64,000 nt of DNA from Candidatus Nitrospira neomarina (GTDB lineage: Bacteria > Nitrospirota > Nitrospiria > Nitrospirales > UBA8639). This document shows positions 17,311 to 24,584 of this stretch, piece by piece. The stretch is taken from assembly GCF_032051675.1 (NCBI RefSeq), contig NZ_CP116968.1, forward strand, positions 3,961,001-4,025,000, read 5' to 3'. The notes under the pieces were generated by a model. That model did not search any database. It saw only the letters and a list, made by a program, of their open reading frames with translations, and was not told where the DNA came from. The translations under genes were made by a program, and so were the position numbers. Positions within the stretch are counted from its first letter, which is position 1. Each line of letters starts with the position of its first letter.

Positions 17311-17808
17311 TCATATGAACGTCCAGGTTGAAAATGTGGCCGCCTGTCCGAGCGGAGTTCCGTCCGGTTTGCGAATGTTCCACACCGTGGCGCGTTCCAC
17401 CAAAAATCGTTTTCCTGATCGGGAGATCCGGACTCCACGATAATCGGCAATGAACCCCTTGGTTTTAGCCTGATGCAGCATGCGGGCCCGTTCTTCACGA
17501 TTCACAGGTTCGGCCGTTTGCCGGGAGGGCGTGAGAGTCAGTTGGTCCCAATCCATTTCCCACAAAGTTAATGCGGTCCGGTTTCCATAATTGAGGATAG
17601 GGTCATTCTCCAATCCGTGAGAGACGACCACAAATGGGGAGTTAAACAATCGTTCCGCCTGTTCCAGTGAAGGACCCTGACGGGGAATTAGTTCTTTGTT
17701 CAGCCAATAGGCATAACTGTCCAATAAATATTGGGACCATTCGATAACCCAGGATCTTTGCCAATGATCGGCTAACGGGTTCATCTGATTATTTTGGGAG
17801 GGATTCAT
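17311..17808 (-). CDS. MEKHLA-domain protein
   Basis: A 165-aa soluble protein matching the MEKHLA domain (PAS-related, also found at the C-terminus of plant HD-ZIP III proteins). Family landmarks are LLDSYAYWLNKELI, LFNSPFVVVSHGLENDPILNYGN and ALTLWEMDWDQLTLTPSR, followed by IADYRGVRISRSGKRF and ATVWNIRKPDG. Bacterial members are stand-alone and of unknown function; ligand or redox sensing has been suggested from the PAS-like fold. The start is uncertain: ATG 17808 and ATG 17784 both lack a strong ribosome binding site. Confidence 0.85.
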   Translation of the reverse strand: MNPSQNNQMNPLADHWQRSWVIEWSQYLLDSYAYWLNKELIPRQGPSLEQAERLFNSPFVVVSHGLENDPILNYGNRTALTLWEMDWDQLTLTPSRQTAEPVNREERARMLHQAKTKGFIADYRGVRISRSGKRFLVERATVWNIRKPDGTPLGQAATFSTWTFI

Positions 17809-18212
17809 TAGGGTGATGATGCGGAGCGTCGAATCAGAAGCAGTGTAATCTTCTTATGGAATGGTTGAAAAGAACTAATCATCATTGTTGCCCAAAGCAT
17901 CAAAAGTGAACACATTGAATTCGGTATCCATACCAACCTGCCATTCCCGACATTTCACACGTCCTGTTCGATGATTTTCGTCGAACCAGCTGCTCTTTTT
18001 CTATTCTAGAAAACAGTAAAACACGCCAGCAAGGAATTTCCCTTCCTAATTAACTAACGCTCTTTCCCAAAGCCTAAGGATTGACTCCTTAAATCTGAAT
18101 GCTAAAGTTCGCCCTGTTTACCGATCTGGCAATGCCAATCAACCGAAATGTTGAACAGCTATTCGGGCGCCATGTTGGTGATCGCTCAAACGAGGGGATG
18201 GAGTATGTGGAC
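17809..18212. other. Intergenic region upstream of the Roco gene
   Basis: About 400 bp between the MEKHLA gene and the preferred Roco start. It is more AT-rich than its flanks (around 17900-18070). No hairpin, tRNA or repeat was noticed. The Roco frame stays open back to an ATG at 18099, so the right-hand 114 bp could be coding. Confidence 0.4.
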
Positions 18213-21200
18213 ATGACGGAAAAGACAAAGAACCTACAAAAAATTTCACCGGCTGAGCTGGATGAGTTGCTCTCAAAAATGAAAAGCGAGAAGTATTCCG
18301 AGTTAGCTCTACTCGGCCCTCGTGCGAAATTAAGTTCATCTCCTGAAAAATGGGCTGCCCACCTCAAAGATTACCGATCTGTTTTTCAGTTGACAGAATT
18401 TGTGGAAAACCTGGCCGAAAAACTTCTCTCTCTCCCCAACCTCACGATGCTTTCCCTGTCCGGCAACAACCTTGGAGACGCAGGGGTGCAGGGGTTGAGC
18501 GGGTTGACAAACCTTACGTCGCTTGCCCTGGCCGGAAATAACCTTGGGATCGCAGGGGTGCAGGCGTTGAGGGGGCTGACGAACCTCACGACCCTTGACC
18601 TGTCTGGCAACTACCCTCTTGGGGAGGAAGTGGCGCAGGCGTTGAGCGGATTGACGAACCTCACGACGCTTAACCTGTCCGCCACCTACCTTGGGGACGC
18701 AGGGGCGCAAGCGTTGAGCGGGCTGCGGAACCTCACGACCCTTGCCCTGTCCGGCAACTACCTTAGTGACGGAGCGGCGCAGGGGTTAAGTGGGCTGATA
18801 AACCTCACGACGCTTGACCTGTCCTTCAACGAAATTGGGAACGCGGGGGCGCAGGCGTTGAGCGGACTGACGAACCTCACGACCCTTGACCTGACACGCA
18901 ACGAATTTATTGGGGAGTTAGGGGCGCAGGCGTTAAGCGAATTGAGGAACCTCACGACGCTTGTCCTGCGGCAAAACCAGCTCGGGGACGCGGGAGCGAA
19001 GGCCCTGGGATCGCTGATGAACCTCACGACGCTCAACCTGGGGCACAACCAGCTCGGGGACGCGGGAGTGAAGGCCCTGGAATCGCTGACGAACCTCACG
19101 ACGCTTGACCTGGCCGGCAATAACCTTGGAGACGCGGGGGCGCAGGCTTTGAATGGGCTGATAAACCTCACGACGCTTGACCTGGCCAACAACAACCTCG
19201 GGGACATGGGAGCGAAAGCCCTGGGGTCGCTGGCGAATCTCACGACGCTCAACCTGGAGCACAACCAGCTCGGGGACGCGGGGGCACAGGCCTTGGGGCA
19301 GCTGACAAACCTCACGACGCTTGGTCTATCCAAAACCGAGGTGACTGACTTATCTCCTTTTAAGCTTTTATTTGAGAAGGGAATATCTGCCAAATGTGAG
19401 ACGGGGACCATTTGGGAAGATGGAATATTTGTGAAGGATTGTCCGCTCATTCATCCTCCGCCAGAAGTCGTTCAGCAAGGACATGAGGCGGTTCTGAACT
19501 ATTTCCGGGAGATAGAGGGACAGGGAGTAGACCGGCTTTATGAGGCCAAGATGCTTATCGTGGGCGAGGGACGGGCCGGGAAAACGAGTCTGTTGCGCCG
19601 GCTGTATCAGGCGGATCAACCTTTGCCGGATGAAGACGAGACCACCAAAGGCATCGATATCCATCGGCATGACTTTCCACTGGCCAATGGCCGGACGTTC
19701 CGGCTGAATGTATGGGATTTTGGCGGACAACAAATCTACCATGCCACGCACCAGTTTTTTCTGACGAAAAATTCACTCTACATTCTTTTGGACGATACGA
19801 CCAAAGATTACAAGTCCGTCACCGATGTGGGGTTCAGCTATTGGCTGGAGGTCATCGAGCTCCTCAGTGACCGGAGTCCTGTGCTGATTTTTCAGAATGA
19901 AAAGGGTGGCCGGAGCAAGGCGATTGACGAGGCAGGGATCAAAGGCCAGTTTCCAAACGTGAAGGAAGTCTATCGAGGCAATTTGGATAAACCCGATTCT
20001 GTCAAGCCACTCTCTGCAGCGATTGAATTTTCTGTGCAGCGTCTCCCCCATGTGGGAGAAGAGGTGCCAGCGAAATGGGTTTCTATTCGGGGCGATCTTG
20101 AGGAGGAAGCTAGGCACCAGCCCTATATTCCTCAGGAGGACTATTTCGCCGTCTACAGTCGGCATCTTGAGTTTGACCGCACAAAGGCCCTTCATTTGAG
20201 CCGCTACCTGCATGACCTGGGTGTCTTTCTGCATTTCCAGGAGGACCGGTTGTTGAGCCGGACGGTGATTTTACAAAATCCATGGGCGACCGAAGCGGTG
20301 TTCCGCATTTTGGACGATCCCACGGTTGTTGTCAGTCTCGGCCGTTTCACATCGGTGGATTGCGAACGGGTCTGGGCAACCACCGAATACGCCGACATGC
20401 ATCCTGAGCTGCTGGCGCTGATGGAAAAGTTCGAATTGTGCTATGCCCTGAGGGATCAGGAGGACACCTGGCTGGCCCCTCAACTACTCTCACCTTCCGT
20501 TCCTCCGGCGCTGGAGGGATGGGCGAAAGTGGGGGATCTGGTGTTGAGCTTTAGGTATGGCTTTTTGCCCAAAGGCCTCATCAGCCGGCTGATGGTTCGC
20601 ATGCATCGGTTTGTCCCCCGTCCCGAGATGGCGTGGGCTACTGGCGTGTTGTTCGAACGGGAGGAGACCCAAGTGCTCGTTCGAATCATGTCCAGAGGCA
20701 ATGAAATTGTCCTCCGGGCCCGCGGGCTTGAACGTCAAGCTCTTTTGAGCGTCATTGCCAGTGACCTTGACGCGCTCAATGCGGGCTTCCCTGGCCTGGA
20801 GGAAAAACTGAGTAAATGGGTTCCTTGTATTTGTTCTAAATGTGTGGTCTTGGCTTCGCCGGAGATGTTCGAACAGAAACGTCTGCTCAAACGAAAACAA
20901 GACCGTAAACTGGCCATTGAGTGTCCGGGAAGTTACGAAGATGTCAGTGTGCTTGAGTTGCTCGATGGCTTGAAATTGGAGAACCTTCCGCGCTGGGCCG
21001 ACAAGCCGTCAGATAATTATGCTGCCGCATCGGACGCTTCTTCCGCCGGACAGGCTCCGATAAAAACCATTAAAGTTTTTCTCGCCTCTTCTGAGGAGCT
21101 ACGGGAAGATCGAGATGCGTTCGATCTGTATTTCAGACAGCAGAATGACCGATTGCGTCAACAGGGCGCGTACTTGGAGATTGTCCGGTGGGAAAACTTT

Positions 21201-21551
21201 CTGGATGCCATGTCCGACAGTCGGCTTCAAGATGAATACAATCGTGAGGTCAGGTCCTGTGACATTTTTGTGAGCTTATTTAAGACAAAAACGGGCAGGT
21301 ATACCGAGGAGGAGTTTGATGTGGCTCATCGCGGATTTAAGGAGCAAGGGACACCTCGGATCTATGCCTTTTTCCAAGATGCTCAGGTTTCCACGGTTTC
21401 GGGGAACCGGAATGATTTGCTATCACTATGGAAGTTTCAGGATAAGCTCAGTGAGCTTGGACACTTTTGGACCAAGTATAAAAGCACCGAGGATCTCCAT
21501 CTGCGGTTTCGAGACCAACTCGACAAACTGTTGGACCAAGGCCTGGTTTGA
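18213..21551 (+). CDS. Roco protein: LRR-Roc-COR with C-terminal TIR/DUF4062-like domain
   Basis: A 1112-aa multidomain GTPase. After a short helical leader come 13 leucine-rich repeats of 24-25 aa (LTNLTTLDLSGNNLGDAGAQ type). The Roc GTPase has P-loop VGEGRAGKTSLLRR, switch II WDFGGQQIYHATH and FQNEKGG in the place of N-K-x-D. COR follows (RYLHDLGVFLHFQEDRLL, VILQNPWATEAVFRILDD). The last 160 aa (KVFLASSEELREDRDAF, RSCDIFVSLFKTKTGRYTEE, RIYAFFQD) look TIR- or DUF4062-like. LRR sensor, GTPase switch and effector-like end resemble immune receptors; defence is inferred. Start 18213 follows GGAG by 9 nt; ATG 18099 has no such signal. Confidence 0.88.
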   Translation: MTEKTKNLQKISPAELDELLSKMKSEKYSELALLGPRAKLSSSPEKWAAHLKDYRSVFQLTEFVENLAEKLLSLPNLTMLSLSGNNLGDAGVQGLSGLTNLTSLALAGNNLGIAGVQALRGLTNLTTLDLSGNYPLGEEVAQALSGLTNLTTLNLSATYLGDAGAQALSGLRNLTTLALSGNYLSDGAAQGLSGLINLTTLDLSFNEIGNAGAQALSGLTNLTTLDLTRNEFIGELGAQALSELRNLTTLVLRQNQLGDAGAKALGSLMNLTTLNLGHNQLGDAGVKALESLTNLTTLDLAGNNLGDAGAQALNGLINLTTLDLANNNLGDMGAKALGSLANLTTLNLEHNQLGDAGAQALGQLTNLTTLGLSKTEVTDLSPFKLLFEKGISAKCETGTIWEDGIFVKDCPLIHPPPEVVQQGHEAVLNYFREIEGQGVDRLYEAKMLIVGEGRAGKTSLLRRLYQADQPLPDEDETTKGIDIHRHDFPLANGRTFRLNVWDFGGQQIYHATHQFFLTKNSLYILLDDTTKDYKSVTDVGFSYWLEVIELLSDRSPVLIFQNEKGGRSKAIDEAGIKGQFPNVKEVYRGNLDKPDSVKPLSAAIEFSVQRLPHVGEEVPAKWVSIRGDLEEEARHQPYIPQEDYFAVYSRHLEFDRTKALHLSRYLHDLGVFLHFQEDRLLSRTVILQNPWATEAVFRILDDPTVVVSLGRFTSVDCERVWATTEYADMHPELLALMEKFELCYALRDQEDTWLAPQLLSPSVPPALEGWAKVGDLVLSFRYGFLPKGLISRLMVRMHRFVPRPEMAWATGVLFEREETQVLVRIMSRGNEIVLRARGLERQALLSVIASDLDALNAGFPGLEEKLSKWVPCICSKCVVLASPEMFEQKRLLKRKQDRKLAIECPGSYEDVSVLELLDGLKLENLPRWADKPSDNYAAASDASSAGQAPIKTIKVFLASSEELREDRDAFDLYFRQQNDRLRQQGAYLEIVRWENFLDAMSDSRLQDEYNREVRSCDIFVSLFKTKTGRYTEEEFDVAHRGFKEQGTPRIYAFFQDAQVSTVSGNRNDLLSLWKFQDKLSELGHFWTKYKSTEDLHLRFRDQLDKLLDQGLV
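18433..19345 (+). repeat. Tandem 72-bp LRR-coding repeats
   Basis: Thirteen units of about 72 bp within the Roco gene, each coding one leucine-rich repeat. Several stretches such as AACCTCACGACGCTTGACCT and GGGGACGCGGGGGCGCAGGC are nearly identical between units. This DNA-level identity suggests recent unit duplication or gene conversion, so repeat number may vary between strains. Units 3 and 7 are one codon longer. Confidence 0.9.
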
Positions 21552-21775
21552 CCTGAAGAAACCGCTTTGGATGCGCGCTTCTTTTCTCCCTGGTAAAACC
21601 TCAAAGCCCACGAAAAAGCCCTAGAACGCATTCGGGGTTAAGACTGGCAATCCTGCATCTTTCAAATCGAGACCATCTGAGCTGGTCCTGCGGTGGCTGC
21701 TCCTATGCCTGGTTCCTGGGCAAGGGTGGCTTGTATCCAAAAAATGGAACCGGCGCCTTCTTGATATCTTTTTGT

Positions 21776-21980
21776 GCCGGCTTTCGTCCGGCGGACGAGG
21801 TCCTTTTGTTTCGGCAAAAGGACCCAAAACCATGGTGGCCGTGGCGTGGCCCTTCGGGTGCCCTGCGCCGTGTTGCCGACTCCGGCGGCGCGCAAACTCG
21901 CTATGCTCAAACAATGCGCGCCTTCCTTCGAAGTCGGCAACACGACTTGGCCTCGCCACAAGGCCACGGGATTCCAATGA
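21776..21980 (-). repeat. Hairpin-rich repeat, copy 1
   Basis: Contains a perfect 10-bp stem GGTCCTTTTG/CAAAAGGACC (799-808 with 815-824 of the 21-kb block) beside a GCCGG-type stem. On the reverse strand it reads CTTTTGCCGAAACAAAAGGA, then CTCGTCCGCCGGACGAAAGC. Translated frames resemble the spurious overlapping ORFs often annotated in such elements in other bacteria. Confidence 0.6.
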
Positions 21981-22116
21981 TGCTCTGACCTTTCGGTACG
22001 AATTGCGGCATCACAAAAACCGCTCGTTCTGCTTTGGAACCTAGTATGTTAAAACCCACCTTCCCTTTCCCTCTTTGTTTTATCCGACGCCTGCTGACAG
22101 GCTCAAGGGACAGACG

Positions 22117-22290
22117 CTCTGGGCATTCAGCAGACCTTGTCTGAGCGCAGCGAGTTGGTCTGCTATTATGCTCGCGTCTGTCCCATCCAATGAAGCCTGT
22201 CTGGGCGTCACTGGTTTTGGCCACTTTTGCCGGAACAAAAGTGGCTCGGCTGCCGGGACGAAACCCCGGCATCACCAAACACGACATGGA
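22117..22290 (+). repeat. Hairpin-rich repeat, copy 2 (inverted)
   Basis: Contains the matching 10-bp stem GCCACTTTTG/CAAAAGTGGC (22220-22229 with 22236-22245), then GGCTGCCGGGACGAAACCCC. Compared with copy 1 the stem has changed on both arms together (GGTC/GACC to GCCA/TGGC), so the structure rather than the sequence is kept. Confidence 0.55.
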
Positions 22291-22517
22291 TACCATAGAA
22301 GGTTAGACTGCCTTAATCCCCACTCCTATACTGTTTTGGCGTCTACTCTTCCCCCAATGGGGCGAGGATTGAAGGAGAACCTGGTCTGTGGCCGTGGGAA
22401 ACCGTATAGCCGACATGGAAGAAAAGGAGGACAGGATGTGAGCCCAGGGGGGGCTTACACTCTCTTTTTTCTTTGGTAATGACCGATGTCTCCTGTTTGG
22501 TCCTCTGATTGAACGCT

Positions 22518-23024
22518 CTAGATCGAAATGCGGGAGAGAATGGCATCAGCAATTTGTTCCGGGGAGTTTTGATCGGTTGGAATGACATGATCGGCGGCGG
22601 CTTGGTAGTGAGGTTTGCGAATCTCGAGAATTTCTTCGATTTCTTCTACGAACGTTTTGGTGCCTGACAGAGAGGGCCGCTGCGTATCGCCGGAAATCCG
22701 GCTGGCAATCGTTGGAACTTCGGCAGTCAGCCAGAAAATCTTTCCATTCTCTTTCAGCATTCTGACGTTTTCTTCCTTCAGGATGAGTCCCCCGCCCGTG
22801 TCGATAACCAGATTGTCCTGGCCGGTGAGCTTCTGACACATTTGCGTTTCCAGCCCGCGGAAATGATCCCACCCGAATTGCTCGATAAGCTGAGGAATGG
22901 TTTGCTTGGCCTCTTTGACGATTTCCTCATCAGTGGAGATGACTCTTCGTCCGAGACGTTGACCCAGGATTGCTGCCACAGTGCTTTTCCCTGTTCCCCG
23001 GTATCCTATGAAGACAATATTCAT
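22518..23024 (-). CDS. aroK: Shikimate kinase
   Basis: A 168-aa P-loop kinase converting shikimate to shikimate-3-phosphate with ATP, step five of chorismate synthesis. P-loop GYRGTGKSTVA near residue 7, shikimate-binding DEEIVKEAKQTIPQL and GWDHFRGLE (Arg), DTGGGLIL, then SGDTQRPSL (lid Arg) and IRKPHYQAAADHVI. Length is typical. AGGAG lies 6 nt before the ATG. aroE lies 248 bp upstream on the same strand, giving an aro pair. Confidence 0.95.
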   Translation of the reverse strand: MNIVFIGYRGTGKSTVAAILGQRLGRRVISTDEEIVKEAKQTIPQLIEQFGWDHFRGLETQMCQKLTGQDNLVIDTGGGLILKEENVRMLKENGKIFWLTAEVPTIASRISGDTQRPSLSGTKTFVEEIEEILEIRKPHYQAAADHVIPTDQNSPEQIADAILSRISI

Positions 23025-23271
23025 AAATCTCCTGTTTTGAAGTAATGGTAAGAAGGCCGTTTCGGACAGGTTGGAGCAGTACCGGAGAGAACATTCTTGT
23101 GAGAATCGTTGAGAAAACCGGAGGGGAGGCAGGGCGAATTTCGTTCCGGCCAGCGTGTAGGTGACACATGTGGAGGAATGTCACCACGGCCACTTCTTTC
23201 TCCTATGGAATTTTCCATCGCAAGGATTCTCATTGAAACTGGGAATAAAATCCGAACCCGATATCCTTCAT

Positions 23272-24126
23272 TCATGAGAAGTGTGAGGTGAGCACCTTAC
23301 GCATCACCTCGAGTGGTGCGGATTTGCCGGTCCAAAGTTCAAATTGCCCCACAGCCTGATAGAGAAACATGTTGATTCCTTGGATGGTGCGGCATCCTGC
23401 CGCCTGTGCATCCTGCAATAAACGCGTATTGAGTGGGTTGTAGACAATATCCATCACCGTCAGATCGCGGTGCAACAGATGCTTGGGGACGCAGCTTTCC
23501 TCGACCTTTGGGTGCATGCCAATGGGGGTGCAATGAATAAGCAATTGGGCCTGTGCCAATGCAGATTGCAATGTTTCAGGTGTTAAGGAGTCGTCGTGCA
23601 AGAAGATGGGTGTTTTAGCTTTGAGGTCGTTTGCCAAGGTTGTTCGTTCCTGATCGTCGACGCCGAGGAGGGTCAGATGTTCAATTTTGCCTTCCACGCC
23701 GAGTGCGAAGGCAATGGCGCGAGCAGCCCCCCCGGAACCGAGAATGACGACCCGTTGTCCGGTGGTTTCCACTCCACCTTGTCGCAAGGCTTGGAGCGCG
23801 CCGGATGCATCGGTGTTGGAGCCCACTAACAAGCCCCGGTCTTTGACGATGGTATTCACCGAGCCAATGTGTTTGGCGGTCGTTTCGACGGAATCTAACA
23901 AGGGTAGAATGGTGACCTTATGTGGGATGGTCACGCTGAGTCCCCGAATGTGGCCCAAAGCCCGTAGGCCCCGAATTGCGCCTTCGAGATCCTGGACGGG
24001 AAATGCCAGATAGACAAAGTTTAATCCCAATTGACGAAAGGCCGCATTGTGAATAGCGGGAGAAAGCGAATGATCGACCGGGTTGCCTAACAGGCCGCAG
24101 AGTTGGGTTTGTGCATTAATGTCCAT
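23272..24126 (-). CDS. aroE: Shikimate dehydrogenase (NADP+)
   Basis: A 284-aa enzyme reducing 3-dehydroshikimate to shikimate. N-terminal substrate domain: LLGNPVDHSLSPAIHNAAF with the Ser-x-Ser pair, then SVTIPHKV with the catalytic lysine and NTIVKDRGLLVGSNTDASG. NADP domain: VILGSGGAARAIAFAL. C-terminal: INMFLYQAVGQFELWTG. The frame continues upstream to 24195, but ATG 24126 places the start as in other AroE proteins. It precedes aroK on the minus strand. Confidence 0.95.
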   Translation of the reverse strand: MDINAQTQLCGLLGNPVDHSLSPAIHNAAFRQLGLNFVYLAFPVQDLEGAIRGLRALGHIRGLSVTIPHKVTILPLLDSVETTAKHIGSVNTIVKDRGLLVGSNTDASGALQALRQGGVETTGQRVVILGSGGAARAIAFALGVEGKIEHLTLLGVDDQERTTLANDLKAKTPIFLHDDSLTPETLQSALAQAQLLIHCTPIGMHPKVEESCVPKHLLHRDLTVMDIVYNPLNTRLLQDAQAAGCRTIQGINMFLYQAVGQFELWTGKSAPLEVMRKVLTSHFS

Positions 24127-24275
24127 AACGGGTGCTCTCGCAATACATGGGGAATAGTGATCAGGAGTTATCACATAACCTGACTGCAAACTCAACTTGT
24201 GCGAATGCGAACATGGGTTGTGAGGTCGAAATGAATGAGGAAGGGAGTGTGGGATCGGGGGAAGAAAAAGTGTAA

Positions 24276-24302
24276 TCCGGGGAGTAGATTCGACTCCCCG
24301 GA
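24276..24302 (-). terminator. Terminator after the lysine-rich peptide gene
   Basis: A perfect 10-bp stem TCCGGGGAGT/ACTCCCCGGA with a 7-nt loop. On the minus strand it is followed by TTACACTTTTTC, a T-rich tail. It lies 26 bp after the stop of the 28-aa peptide gene (24329-24415). Confidence 0.7.
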
Positions 24303-24328
24303 CCTACACAGTGTGATGTCCGGGGGCG

Positions 24329-24415
24329 TTATCGTGACGCCTTTTTCTTCCCCGGAGACTTTTTCATTCGCACCGCGGCTTTTTTTGCCGGTTTCTTTTT
24401 TGCGACTTTTTTCAT
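24329..24415 (-). CDS. 28-aa lysine/alanine-rich basic peptide, histone H1-like
   Basis: A very short gene: ATG 24415, stop at 24329-24331. The peptide has 14 Lys or Arg among 28 residues, with KKVAKKKPAKKAAV and KKSPGKKKASR, like the tails of bacterial histone H1-like proteins (HC1, AlgP). It is probably nucleic-acid binding. GGGAGGTGG lies 5 nt before the ATG, a near-perfect ribosome binding site, and a strong terminator follows. Both signals argue it is a stand-alone gene rather than a fragment. It lies between a sensor kinase gene and aroE. Confidence 0.65.
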   Translation of the reverse strand: MKKVAKKKPAKKAAVRMKKSPGKKKASR

Positions 24416-24584
24416 GGTTCCACCTCCCTTCCAATAATGTCGTAGGCAATACTATCCACGTTTATCGGTAGGTCGATAAAAATCCTGAGGGATTACACGG
24501 AATTTTCTGCCGACCTGTGACAAGTCGATGAGAGAAATGGATTCTGAGGGAAGGGAATTGCAGTAAGCCGTCTATGGAGCATTC

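Larger units (their letters stand above)
21552..22517. other. Non-coding 1-kb region with two inverted hairpin-rich repeats
   Basis: No convincing gene lies between the Roco gene and aroK. Open frames here overlap on both strands, lack ribosome binding sites and follow the composition of the repeats. The region holds two diverged copies of a hairpin element in opposite orientation (listed separately) and plain sequence on either side. Confidence 0.6.

Noticed and set aside
18433-19345. Possible CRISPR array because of regular 72-bp repeats
   Set aside because: The units are in frame, code for leucine-rich repeats and have no unique spacers.
21621-21977. Overlapping 100-118-codon frames on both strands
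   Set aside because: They fall in the hairpin-rich repeat region, lack start signals and resemble spurious ORFs often annotated in such repeats.
23021-23275. 84-codon minus-strand frame between aroE and aroK
   Set aside because: It exactly fills the gap but has no ribosome binding site or domain pattern.
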